Assembly: GCA_037975125.1 (NCBI GenBank)
Contig: CM075860.1
Location: forward strand, 44,523,304-44,587,303
Direction: 5' to 3'
Source of the DNA: Latrodectus hesperus
Lineage: Eukaryota > Arthropoda > Arachnida > Araneae > Theridiidae
DNA: 64,000 nucleotides
Part shown: in pieces, positions 51,464 to 64,000 of the stretch
Numbering within the stretch: position 1 is the first letter of the stretch
How the letters are laid out: every line of letters begins with the position of its first letter
The notes under the pieces: generated by a model
Seen by the model: the letters and a program-made list of their open reading frames with translations, nothing else
Database searches by the model: none
What the model was told of the DNA's origin: nothing
Made by a program: the position numbers and the translations under genes

Positions 51464-51469
51464 AATAAA
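51464..51469 (+). promoter_or_regulatory. Candidate polyadenylation signal
   Basis: First AATAAA after the stop codon, giving a 3' UTR of about 360 nt. Another lies at 51918-51923. In DNA this AT-rich the motif is common by chance. Confidence 0.4.
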
Positions 51470-52904
51470 GAAAAATTTTGCTATAAAAATTTTAATCAAT
51501 ATAAGTAATTTCAATTAATTAATCTATTTAAGGAAGCTTTATTAAAAATTCCTCGCTCCATCATCTTACAAAAAACTTTTCTGTTTGAAATGAAATCGCA
51601 TATTCATAAAAACTTGAAAATCAATTATTTAAAAATCACTGAACCAGAAAACCTCACGGCTTAATATTGTAAAATTTGAAGATAAAAATAATTTTTTATC
51701 TGAATAAATGCTGTATATAGAATTGATGTCTTAAGAAAATATTTGTCACTTCCATTAAAAATATTATGATTAAAAAATCTGTTTTTTTTTAAATATATTT
51801 GAATATTCATAACATAAATTCCATTACTATATATACCATTATTTTCAAACAAAAAGTTCTCTACTTAATTGAAACGTATTTAATTTAAATAAAATTAAAA
51901 ATATGGGAAATTCTCATAATAAAAGATTTTTAGAATTTTTCTTGTGTTTGAAGATATTGAACAATATATAGTAATATTTGAACAATATAAATACATAATA
52001 CTTAATGTATTAATAATTTTAGAGAAAAAATTTGTTTTCTTTTATTTAAGGAGACAGAATTTTGTTATAACGTTTATGTATTTATGAACCATTATAAATC
52101 TTTTCACACATATGTTTTACAATTATCTTTGTATTCAACTGCTTATATAATACAATTTTAACTACATATATTATATTTATTATGTAATTATATACTTTAT
52201 ATAACATATATTATATACGAAGTATGATTTTATAACTATCTTGAATGTCAATCGATTTTAAGCTTAAATAATAACCAATCATTGCTTAAATTGCAATCTT
52301 TCAATGCTATAAGAATCTAGAACAAATGATTATGGAATTATTTTGACCAGACTTCTTTTTTTTTGAAGAAATAAAAAATATTTATTCTTAAAACAAAGAT
52401 ATGATTTTATTCAAGTAAAATGTTTTGCTGGAAATTAATTTTTGTCAGAAGAAAAACTCATATTTTTTATATTAAAATAATAGAATTTTTCAGAAATATG
52501 AAAATAGAACTTTTAGTAAAATTTGCCAAACATCGTATTGGTAAGAAAAAAAATTGATTCATTTTATGTCCTTACATTAAAATTATAAATAATTAAATTT
52601 AATTGTAAATATTTCAATAACATTACTCCCACGCATAGCATTAGAAATTCACTCATTTTTATAATTCGTTAATCAGCCCTGAATTTATTTTAATCGTGAA
52701 CCGATAGTAAATTCTCAATGCAAAGAAAATAATGATCCGATTCTAAAAGGTTAAATAAAAATTTTCAATTGAACTTTAACCGTGAAGTGACTCCTTTTAT
52801 TTATTTTTTATTCAAATTTTCTTTCCTTTGTACATTGTTATTGTTACACAGTTTGTTCGCCTGTACCTAGCCTTCAATTGGGCTCTACGCATTAGTGTAA
52901 GCAG
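51470..52904. other. AT-rich sequence downstream of the gene
   Basis: May include more 3' UTR. Nothing else supported. Confidence 0.5.
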
Positions 52905-53130
52905 CTGGGTGTGGGAATATTCGTAATTTAGAAGCAAGTATCATGCGGAAGACTCCATAATTCATGATCTGCTATCCCAGAGATATCATTTCACATGGAA
53001 GACATTGCGACCAACAACCTTTTTAACACGCCCCAGCTACGTTTGGTGAACACAACGAATCTTCTCTTAATCCGGGATTTTAACTCATTACTTTCCGAGA
53101 ATTAAAACGAGGCTTAGACAAGCATGCCAA
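52905..53130 (-). mobile_element. tRNA-derived SINE, family D (minus)
   Basis: Contains atatcatttcacatggaaga, cattgcgacc, acgccccagctacg and the tRNA-like gggattttaactcattactt. The best-preserved family D copy here. Confidence 0.7.
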
Positions 53131-53300
53131 TGTGGCCTCTCTCTTCCATAGCCAACTTGCGAATGTCTTGAATTAATATAAAATAACTTATCGCGATTAA
53201 TATGAATTGCTTAGTGGACCATGATTTTGACGTTTGCCCATCAATCAACCCATTTTTTATAATTAAATGAATACGTGCACAATATCTAACCGAACAAGCT

Positions 53301-54090
53301 CCTGGGGCCTGAGCAGCTACCAGGCGCATCGGTAGGTAGTGGATCACCGAACGTCCTGTAGGAATGACAGGATAGCCTTGAATATAGAATCAGAGGCCGC
53401 GAACCAGCTCCCGTAAACCCTTATGTTATGCGATCCGTGCCTAGGGCTATTTGGCACCGCGGTATTGGTGTCTTAACGGAGCCTCTAGTTGCCTGGCGAA
53501 CTTCTAGAGTAATTTGCCTTGCCCAGTATCTCAGGCAATGCTGGGTGGACTTATATTACCTGAGCTTATAAATTGTTATCTTGTGGCTGAAAAGACACAA
53601 GAAATAACAAACCTTACTGCATCTGCAGGTGATGCCTCTGAAGTAGACCTTGCTGAAAAAGACAAGGGAACTCAGAGGCAGTCATAGTAAAGGGGCAGTA
53701 ATGAATCCTTCACTTGAGGTAGAAATGACCTCCAAACCATCTTCTGGTGAAAGTCAGGAAGCTATCCCTAGTATGACTGACTCTCTGACCAGATGGGACT
53801 GTTTCAGCAAGACCCTATCTGCTGGAAATGTCATACGCAAGAGGAAACGGCAGAGCATATCATTTATGAATGCGAGGCTCTTGCCCTCCCTAGATTAACC
53901 TCTTTAGGCATCATCCATACTAGAGAGTTACACCTAGACTCCATTAAAGGGTTATCGGACTTTATTAATAAAGTGGGAGACCCGAGCAACTGGAACTAGG
54001 AAACATTGGGTTTAGGAGTTAATGGTACAAAATGCTGATAAAAGCAGAGGTGCCCAATGACATACAAACCCAATTCTAAGAAAGAAGAAG
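53301..54090 (+). mobile_element. LINE-derived insertion, internally deleted, with 13-bp TSD
   Basis: A perfect 13-bp duplication AACCGAACAAGCT (53288-53300 and 54091-54103) bounds a 790-bp GC-richer insert. Its 3' part encodes DPICWKCHTQEETAEHIIYE (53814 on), the Cys/His zinc-binding motif near the end of pol in arthropod LINEs. A 3' UTR and an AAG-rich tail follow. The 5' part (cctggggcctgagcagctac on) looks like 5' UTR or ORF1 sequence. Endonuclease and reverse transcriptase are absent. Whether the 5' part is a true LINE 5' end is inference. Confidence 0.85.
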
Positions 54091-54306
54091 AACCGAACAA
54101 GCTGATTCCATCGAGTCATCATCCAGATCGAATTTAATCCGAAGCTATTGACTATAGTTATAAGGCTTGTGTCAAAGTGAAAATGTACAAATCAACGTGG
54201 ATGAAGATGTCAAATCATGTTTTCATCGTTTGTGGATTTTAAAAGTAACCACGCGTTAAAGGTTTTAAATCAGAATTCTGAACATTAACATGCACTTCTT
54301 TCTCTT

Positions 54307-55859
<1,553 letters not shown>

Positions 55860-56320
55860 CTCAACATAAGAACAATCGGAATGGCAGCACTTGTCATACC
55901 CGTGAGTTAAGCTTTTGAGTTTCAGTGTCATAGAAATCCTCTGCCTGGGAATCGAGCCAACATGTCACAACTGTCTACAAGTCTTCGTCTGTGAGGAAGT
56001 GTCTTCATATGCAAGAGCAAAAGAAATCACTCGGAATTATAGGGTGGATGATCAAACTTTTCCAGCAATTATTTTGCGAAATTCGCTGTACTAGGGCAAG
56101 GGTTGTCGTGGAGTAACAAAACACCAGTACTGAGTATCCCACGTGTCTTCTTCTGAATGGCTCGTCGCAAGTTCCTTAGAGTTACGCAGTAATGTTGACA
56201 GTTGCACCATGAAGTCAGGGATCAGAGAAATAAGAGCCACATCTTTTGCCATTAATGACTTTAATGTAAGCTATCCGAAAGTTAGGATTGCAACATATAA
56301 TTGCCACAGCCACAAACTGC
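55860..56320 (-). pseudogene. mariner-like transposase fragment (minus)
   Basis: On the minus strand, broken frames give AIQKKTRGILSTGVLLLHDN (around the second catalytic Asp), then LLEKFDHPPYNSE, then TCWLDSQAEDFYDTETQKLN near the C-terminus. This order and spacing match mariner transposases. Several frameshifts, stops and a small deletion around the last catalytic Asp show it is dead. TIRs were not located. Confidence 0.78.
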
Positions 56321-58079
56321 CCTAGAAGTACATTTGCGCTCGGACATTTTGTCGGGCCCTGGGAAACTTACTTTCTGGATAACCCTCGTATGAAAATATA
56401 TTCAGAAATATAATCTTGAAGATACTGATTCAATAATACAATTTTATTTAAAAAATTTATTTCACAAAATATATAGTTTTTAAATATAAATAATGCAGTT
56501 CATCTCTTAGAATTTTTAAAATCCAGCTCCAACTGCCTAAAAACGCGCTCTTCTTTAATTTGATACCTCTAGACTTTAACAGTACCTATAAACATCACAA
56601 TAAAAATTATTAGAGGAAAGAAAACTGCATTTTTATATGCACATACATTATATTTAAAAAATTATCTAGGTTCTTTTCTATCTCTAAATTCTTTCAATTT
56701 TAAAAGGTTTCAAGGAAAATAACACACAGATTACCTAATAAATAATATTGTTGGTATTAAAGTGAAAAATATTTGTTGGGTATAATTACAGTTGTAGACT
56801 GTTTCAACTAGAACCATTTGATCTTATAAAGACATTAGGAAATGTTTTAGTAAGAACATTGATGAAATAAGCAGACACAAAAAAATTCAATGTATATTTT
56901 ATTAGGAAGATTTTTTAACAACTACGGTACTATTCTGATGAAATGGTCACTTATAATTGTTCAGCATAAATGATAAATTACTAAAACTTGTTAAATATTT
57001 TTTTTAATTAGGTGATCACTTAAAAGTTGTTATAATTGATAAATGTGAAAAATAAAAATCAGTGTTTTATGAACTCTATATGTATAGAGCCAATTCTTAT
57101 TTATTGTGGCATTAATATAAATATAAACTTTTCCAGTTTTTAAGCAGAAGAGATTGAAAAAGATACTTATTTTTACTATTGTATTATTATAGAAATGCAA
57201 AGCTACTATTTAACATGCCTTTAAATAAGCATTACTTTTCAATCAAATTATGCAATTTTAGGTAAGGAAAATTGATATTAATAAAAAATGGAATTCATTT
57301 CAAGCAATTTGAGAAATATTTATGCCGGATGCTGAATTCTATTGAAAATATAAAACAAGATATTCCAATGTGTTGGTTTTTCATTTCGCGCTAAAAATTA
57401 ATAATTAATAAAGAACTGATAAATACAGTTCCGGATTTTTCGTAGTTGTTTTTGGATATAATTCAGAGTAATCGTAAGTCAGAATCAAATTTCTGTAACA
57501 ATATTAAAGTCCTTAACTATTTAAATGCAAAATATGCTATATTAATAAATCATCCTTCTATTAAACAGAAGTTCATGATTACAATTCAAATTCTAATTCC
57601 TTTAACTTTAACTGTGTTATTTCAGCTGGAAGCAGATTGAAATAATAAACTATAAAATTTACAGGAGACATTTAAGAATTGAATATTTAATATATTTTTC
57701 ATTTATTATTCATAAAACCTACAAGGGTACCTTTTTCCAAAAATATAGTCAAAAGTACATAAGAAAACAATAATTATAAAATTACTGCAGAAAATATTGT
57801 TTCTCATCTATGATTTGCGTGCGTGTAAACACGATATTATATGTATTCAATATTATAGACTATTTAATTTATACTTATCTTTATCTTTTTGAATAATATC
57901 ATTTTCAGAAGGTATTTGAAAAGAATTATTTATTACTATGATTTATTAAATATAATAATATTTTAAATATAATCATTTATAGTTTAACGCAGATAAGAAA
58001 GTAATAACAATTGCCGTACACTCCACCTCGGTAATCACTCTCTTCTTCCTTTATGTAATGCTTGCAGGTGGCACAACAA
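56321..58079. other. Unassigned AT-rich sequence
   Basis: Nothing supported. Confidence 0.5.
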
Positions 58080-58150
58080 TCGCTCTTGATGTGCGCATGC
58101 GCTGCAGTGCTAATGGTTTCAGTCTAATGTCCGCAAACACGTGGTGTAAT
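58080..58150. promoter_or_regulatory. GC-richer patch with NRF1-like site and E-box
   Basis: TGCGCATGCGC (58092-58102) is close to the palindromic NRF1-type promoter motif. CACGTG (58138-58143) is an E-box. No gene start was found nearby, so the functional meaning is uncertain. Confidence 0.25.
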
Positions 58151-58989
58151 GTCACATAAATTGTATGCTTCCTTCAAGGTGTTACGTTTTCGGTGGCCTG
58201 CACTTTAGAATAGAAAAATATAAACCAGCATAATAGAGAAATATATTTGGATGAATATTCACACTAATATACATATCTATTGGTATGATGTATGAGCAGA
58301 CACAAAAATCCCAATAAGTGGGTTGGTGCTCATTGATTTATTCCATAATTGGAACAATATGTTTGGTGAAGATGACTACACTTTGAATGAAATAAAGGGT
58401 AGCAATGTTTTTGAAAATGACAAATTACCTGTGTTTTCGATCAATTTAAAACTGATTCAATACTTGCAAAATGTTATCTATACTCATTATCTCACTCGAC
58501 AACATTCAGTAATATTGACTTTCGAACTCCTTAACAGCAGCTAACGTTTATTTAATAGTTTCCAGTAGCAGATAACTATCTCGAAGGATTGGGGTTTGAA
58601 GGTTTACGGCCATCAACATGTGAGGGCCTCTGAATACCAAAGTGTGTAAAACTAGAAAAAAATATTTTAAAATAAATGATGGCTGCAAAAAAGAAATGAT
58701 GCTAAAAACATTTAAAAAAAAAACAATTTTGATTAGAAAACTTAGGACTGCAATTTCAGCAGCCCACGGATTCATATGTTCAGCTGAAATGGGAAATGAA
58801 TAAGGTTCTTTATGATGTCCAACTTTCGCCATATCACATGATTCATGTGGCTTTATCTTGATCAATTTAAAGCTTGGTCTTAGTTTTAGTCCTCTCCCAA
58901 ACTGGATTCTTTTCATGGCGCTACCAATTTGCTAATTTTGTGTAGCAGTTATACGACGTCGATTTAGCTTGCGTCAGTTTTCCTCTTGC
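58151..58989. other. Unassigned, includes a 122-codon minus-strand open frame
   Basis: The frame at 58916-58548 has a hydrophobic middle (FLIKIVFFLNVFSIISFL) but no recognisable family. It stands alone and is weak as a gene candidate. Confidence 0.3.
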
Positions 58990-60520
58990 ATTTTAAAAGT
59001 GTACATGAATGGTATTTCTCTACGATCGGGAAGGGGAGAAATTGTTTGTCAAAGATCTCTTATATTGTTTGGTCTGATTTGTTCCTCCTCTTTATACTCT
59101 TCATCAACTCGAAAGGAGTTGATAATCTTGATCAAGTGGTGTTGATAATCTTTTGGGCGTTATGTAAAAACTCAGACTATTTTGCAGAACCAATTCTTGA
59201 TAGTTTTACAAGCACTGGGATAAGATATTCTTTTAAATTAGCTGTTAGCTGTGAGTACACTTTTTAGATCTGTATATACTGGATTCATTTATTTTTACAA
59301 TAATCTTCAATATTTTAAAGCGAAGGCAAATCCCTTGTAGGAGACAATTCTACTAGGATTTTCAAAAAATGTTTGTTGAATCATGAACTTTAGCATACGT
59401 TCTGCTTGTTTTGATTGTGTTGACAGCATGGAATTAGACGAACTTCTTAAAGAAGGTGTCAGTTATATATTTATGGTGGTACATCTTTTTTTTTTTATAG
59501 AAGATCTTCAATGAAGTTGAAATGGAAGCCTCTTAAGGGAATATCTTCCTTTAAAATTCAGTTCAGTAGACTCTGTGATTTGCCTAGCTTTATATTGTAG
59601 GAAATATACTTGATACAGCTTATAATGACTTTTTCAATTTTTCTCTTAGTATTCGAAATGTGATCCTCTTATTTCAACGGATATTTCGTCTTCTGTAGAG
59701 GGAAGTAAGCTTTGTAGGGAATATCATGAATGATCTCTAATTCTCTCACTTCAGATGCAATAATGAGTTCTTGAACCTTATGCTACACATACAACATATT
59801 ATCATTTAGTAAGTATTTATCCATAGATAAGTTCTTGACCAGTTATCAATAACTGAAGACACTCATCAGATTCTCACCCTCTTACGATTTTGGTGATTAC
59901 TTCAAAGTGAGCGAGTTACCGTGAGCATTCCTGCTCATGTATTAATGTCTTTTTGTTGAATTGATCCATAAATGACTTCCTATTCGAACTATTTGAGTAG
60001 CAATACCTGTCTTACCATCTTTGGTGGAAGGTCTTTCTTCTACATCTTTCCTTTTAGAAGTGCATTATAATCAGTAATTGTTTTGATTTCGGTCCCTAAT
60101 AGATAGATGCAAATTTTTTTTAAGACCTCTCTGATCGCTTATACTTTGAGCTCATAACTTGAAGGTCAATCATGTTGTGTTAATATCATCATTTTCAAGA
60201 AATGAATCTAATCGAGTTGTGCATCAACAAAGCGCTTAAGTGCCTCAGCAACAAAACCAACTCTGAAGGAGGGAATAAAGCACATGACATCAGCTCATAA
60301 GTTCTTTCTGATGTTCGAATAGTTATTTCTGCACAGTCCAAATTCAAAATCTGTATTATTACAAAGTATATCGCTCAATAATTTTTCTATTTTTGCATAG
60401 CATGGAACGAATTTTCTGAAATGCCCTGTAAGAAAATGGAAATATTTATTTGCTTGGCATTCTTAGGTTGAAGAATGCTCTTATCCTCAAGTATTTTATA
60501 AGGGAACGAATGAAAGTTAT
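58990..60520 (-). pseudogene. Heavily decayed Ty3/gypsy-type pol relic (minus)
   Basis: On the minus strand, in pol order, are: TGHFRKFVPCYAKIEKLLSD (reverse transcriptase thumb region, about 60430-60370), YLLGTEIKTITDYNAL (RNase H, about 60110-60065), KRKIEKVIISCIKYI (end of the integrase zinc-binding domain, about 59660), KEDIPLRGFHFNFIEDL (start of the integrase core, about 59530), and STPFELMKSIKRRNKSD (later integrase, about 59110). Many stops and frameshifts separate them. LTRs and gag were not found. The decay implies an old insertion. Confidence 0.82.
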
Positions 60521-61974
60521 CCTCTTCAGTTAGAATTAAAATGTTTCATTTTATTTTTAAAAAATTGTCATTTTATAAATTTATTTCTAAATTGCATTCA
60601 AATGCTACTTTTAAAATTCTGAAGTTTTTTTTAAGCCCTAGTTTCACCAAAAGAAGGTACGATAAAATCATTTATATAAATTAAAGTTATTTTTTATTGA
60701 TTTCTAAAACATATTATGGCTAACTCTTAAAATATTCTGGGACTTGTGCTCAAACGTAAAAGAGTCCTTAAAAGATTCAAAGAAGTCTATGACAAATGAA
60801 AGTTAAATATATTACATATTTTTCCTAGACAATGAAACGTAGAAAAATTGCTTTATTAAAATTGAATTTAGAAAAATTTCTTTTCCCTCAAATGGTCAAG
60901 CGTTTTCTTGATTTTAACGGTAATATTGTTTATTTAATTGCCGAAAGTTAATACATAATTTATGGGTATCACAGTTTTTTTTTTGCATAAAAGAAAATGA
61001 GATCATATTCAGAGTAAGATGAGATAATTATTTCCGTTTGCAATCACATATCTATCTGTTTATCCATAACTTTGTTACGTTTGATAATCTCCAAGACCAT
61101 TGCAATATTAGATTGTCATCGTTACTACTAAATTTATTTTTAAATATGGTTATTTTTTTTATTTGGTTATTATTTATTAATCAATAACAATAAAGCATTT
61201 CAAATATTCATATCGGTAACATCATTTGTACGTAATAAACGTTTAATAGCTCATTCATTTATTACATTCACAATATTTAATAGAAAAAAAATCTCCTAAC
61301 GATGACTTATTTTTAGAATCGATTTTAGATTGAGGAAATATTTGTTTTCATGATATTCTCTTTGTTGAGCATAAATATTCGGTTGAGCATAAAAAAAGAA
61401 GTTGAGCATAAATATTCGGTGTTGAAAAGAACAATTTATCTACTGCTGCAACTAAAATTACTAACTAGGGCAAGATTTTTTTTATTTCCCTGATTCGAAA
61501 ACATTATTCGAATGTCGCAGGCGATGCAAACTGAACATGCGATTCGCTTGGTGCGTTGTGAGCATGCTTAAAATAATTGGGAATTTCTCTTGGAGATGCT
61601 TTAAATTCAACTAAGAAAACTCTTATAATTTAAAGTAATCCAGTAATTCCTCCTCAGTTATATAAGTTAAAACATAATTAGCTTTAACGTCAAGAAAATT
61701 TATTTGTATCTTGGCTTCTAGTTCGATCGAATATCATTTGTGACGAATGCTTTATCCAATTAAATGAAAACAATAGCAATAACTCTAGCTTCTCAAAAAT
61801 ATAAATAAGTTCTTATAAGCGCAAATAATTGTAACCGTTTAATTACACTTTCAACACTAATTTTCGCTTTTCACCTATCACTAAGCAATCATTGTATTTT
61901 GAAGTTCTCTACCTTCTCGGATTGGGTTAACTGAAAGCGTTTTCTTCTAACTGATATTGTTTATTATGTGTAAT
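60521..61974. other. Unassigned AT-rich sequence
   Basis: Includes a direct repeat of gttgagcataaatattcggt at about 61365 and 61400. Nothing else supported. Confidence 0.5.
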
Positions 61975-61986
61975 AATCACTGGATC

Positions 61987-62376
61987 TATTGCACTATCTA
62001 TGGAAGATTTGGACCAGCCAAGCATAGTAACTTTCGTTGATGCTAACGCAGCCGCCCGACGTAGAATTTCCAACCAACAATTCAGTAAGCCATCCATCCC
62101 AGACCTTAATTGCCCCAGATAACTATCTTCAATAATAGCCAGACTTCGAACAGGCTATTTCAAAGGCATGAAAATAGCACCTGATAACACAAGATCCTAT
62201 ATATCCTGCAGAAACTGTCCAGATTCTGAACTGTCACCAGACCCTATTTTTGACTGCCAAGCAATCAATAGATCCCTGTTTCAACTTGGCGTACCACCTC
62301 AAGAGATTCTCTAGAGCCTCCAGGCCCCCCTCATGCAGAAAACTTTCGGCACTATCTAGGACACGACAACAACAAC
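61987..62376 (+). mobile_element. 5'-truncated LINE 3' end with 12-bp TSD
   Basis: A perfect 12-bp duplication AATCACTGGATC (61975-61986 and 62377-62388) bounds the insert. The coding remnant reads ARLRTGYFKGMKIAP, ISCRNCPDSELSPDPIFDC and LFQLGVPPQEIL, ending in a stop, which resembles the C-terminal Cys-motif region of RNase H-bearing LINE pol proteins. The 3' end is a (CAA)n tail like that of the family A SINEs. Confidence 0.88.
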
Positions 62377-62388
62377 AATCACTGGATC

Positions 62389-62980
62389 CTTCGTGATTAA
62401 TTTTATGATTTCTCGAACTATTCAACATTCTTTTAGAAGGCATCTGAATAATCAATAATTTTTCTGATATCAGCTTTCGTAGCATTTTTCTGGAACATTA
62501 ACTTTTATATTTTCATCGATTAATTTTGAATAATTTTTATTTGATTTATTTAAAAACCTCATATTGGAAAAGGAATTAGTTTTCACAGTTTTTGTAGTTT
62601 GCTGGTTTTGGGTCTCCAGGAATGGGGCGTTGGTGTGTGAGTGTACGCAGAAATTATACTTGATCGTTTGCACTCAGCTAGTTTTAAAACAATCGAGCTA
62701 CGAGTCAGCCATAAGCTATAGCTCTTTCTCGCAAGAATTAAATCTCATTCATCCCTCTGACATTAACTAACGTTTAAAGGGCAGACCAAGTTCAATATCA
62801 GTTAAATGACTAAACTTATTAAATGTGAAGGAAATAAAGAAGGCTTTATTTCTACAGAAGAGGGATCAAAACAATTCAAAAAATATCTATTTACTTAAGG
62901 AAAATAATGGGAATTCTTCAAAATGAAAGAAATGAAAGAACATTGCATCTATAACTAATAAATATTTGTTTTAATCCATG
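62389..62980. other. Unassigned AT-rich sequence
   Basis: Nothing supported. Confidence 0.5.
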
Positions 62981-62982
62981 TA

Positions 62983-63195
62983 TTGGGTTGTTCCGAAAGT
63001 AGTTTCGTTCCTTATGAAAATAGAAAACGTATAACGAATAAATATTTTATTGAATTGTATCTTGTCCATTTCAGTCCAACATCTTTTACTATCTTTCCGG
63101 TGGTAGCTTGATTCCACACTCATAAAATGGTTGGTTTTTACTAGAAAAAAACTGATTGAGGTGGGTAAAACGAAATTACTTTCCGAATAACCCAA
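62983..63195 (-). mobile_element. 213-bp mariner MITE
   Basis: Inverted repeats begin TTGGGTTGTTCCGAAAG (left) and TTGGGTTATTCGGAAAG (right), 24 of 27 positions matching, with TA on both sides. The minus-strand interior retains SSYHRKDSKRCWTEMDK, resembling the end of a mariner transposase. It is therefore an internal deletion of a mariner element. Confidence 0.88.
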
Positions 63196-63659
63196 TAGAT
63201 TACTTACATCATCAGTTATAGTTGTAACTTCTTTCATCGATTACATCTGTAGCTTTTTTTTATTTCTATAGAGTAGCTGCATCGGCTATAGCTGCTTAAA
63301 TCATCAGTAATAGAATTACGCTGCAAACTTTTACGCAGTACATAGTTCTAATGACTAAAAATCTATTTGTCTTGAATGCCACATTTTTTACGGCAATGAC
63401 GAAACTCTTTTTCTTCTCAGTTGATAAAAGTAAATTTAACGCATGAAACAATTAATGTTACTTAATGTAAGGTTGCTTTGATACTTGAAATAGAGATCCT
63501 CGATTTAACTAAAACATTTTATGTAATTACATCACATAATTTTTAAATTTAGTTATTGATGACGAGTTACATTTGATTTGATTTGGTATGTCTATCACTT
63601 TATGATCCCTTTTTGCGTATGAAAAATTATATTAAGGGAGTTACAGTTTTAACTGAGAT

Positions 63660-63760
63660 CCAAACCACTAAAAATAAACATGTTTGAGATAAAAATCGAA
63701 CCCATGACTATTGAACTAAAGGCCAGAAGACAACGTATTAAGCTATCAGAATGCTTGGTA
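63660..63760 (-). repeat. tRNA-like relic (minus)
   Basis: The phrase aaaatcgaacccatgac is a minus-strand B box, with ttaagctatcaga where an A box is expected. An old SINE head is likely; the ends are unclear. The sequence to the window end shows nothing else. Confidence 0.4.
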
Positions 63761-64000
63761 AGGATCTTGGAAGAAAGGAATTTATATATATATACTCTTA
63801 TCAAAATCACTATGACAAGATTGAAACCGTCATTTGTAATCATGAGACTAAAAACAAGTACAATTTACTATCAAGAATCTTCAAAGCTGCCACAATCTTC
63901 TACCAGAAAAGCAAAAATATAAAAGATTAAAACTTCAAAATAATTTGCTCTTTAATATTAATAAAAATACTTAGGTAAAATCTGCAGTAAGAAAAGACGA

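Noticed and set aside
58548..58916. 122-codon minus-strand frame with hydrophobic centre
   Set aside because: No known family, no promoter or splice context, and AT-rich flanks. Chance cannot be excluded.

Overview
The window is eukaryotic, very AT-rich and gene-poor. It has one split protein-coding gene with GT-AG introns, many tRNA-derived SINEs, relics of LINE, Ty3/gypsy, Tc1/mariner and hAT-type elements, and long pure (TA)n tracts. The style of the repeats and the type of gene suggest a chelicerate, most likely a spider. That is an inference from remembered resemblance, not a search result.

The one gene I can support runs on the + strand from 31560 to 51120. Eight exons join in a single open frame of 1011 nt (336 residues plus stop), and every junction is phase-consistent. 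The product is a secreted C1q/TNF-related protein of the adipolin (C1QTNF12/FAM132A) and erythroferrone (ERFE/FAM132B) family: signal peptide, basic linker, short collagen-like Gly-X-Y stretch, C1q-like C-terminal domain. A relatively GC-rich stretch at 30790-31558 may hold its promoter and 5' UTR. Its introns are packed with repeats. Intron 3 is almost entirely one DNA transposon, and a roughly 770-bp (TA)n tract ends about 14 nt before exon 2.

Layout. 1-7.4 kb: an hAT-like MITE containing a perfect 60-bp palindrome, two adjacent SINEs, and nine copies of a 141-bp tandem repeat. 7.4-9.9 kb: a (TA)n/(TATC)n microsatellite holding two different TA-target transposons. 10-31 kb: intergenic, with SINEs, (TA)n tracts, a 1.1-kb DNA transposon with 8-bp target duplication, a solo LTR and a LINE fragment. 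31-51 kb: the adipolin/ERFE-like gene. 51-64 kb: intergenic, with an internally deleted LINE-derived insertion, a mariner relic, a badly decayed Ty3/gypsy pol, a LINE 3' end and a 213-bp mariner MITE. No second host gene could be supported, and no bacterial-type features (operons, RBSs, CRISPR) are present.

Many insertions could be bounded exactly by target-site duplications: hAT-like MITE ATCTGCTG; SINEs of 12 bp; solo LTR ATAT; DNA elements AAAATTTA and ATAATTTC; LINE-derived copies of 12-13 bp. These boundaries are the most reliable part of the repeat annotation.
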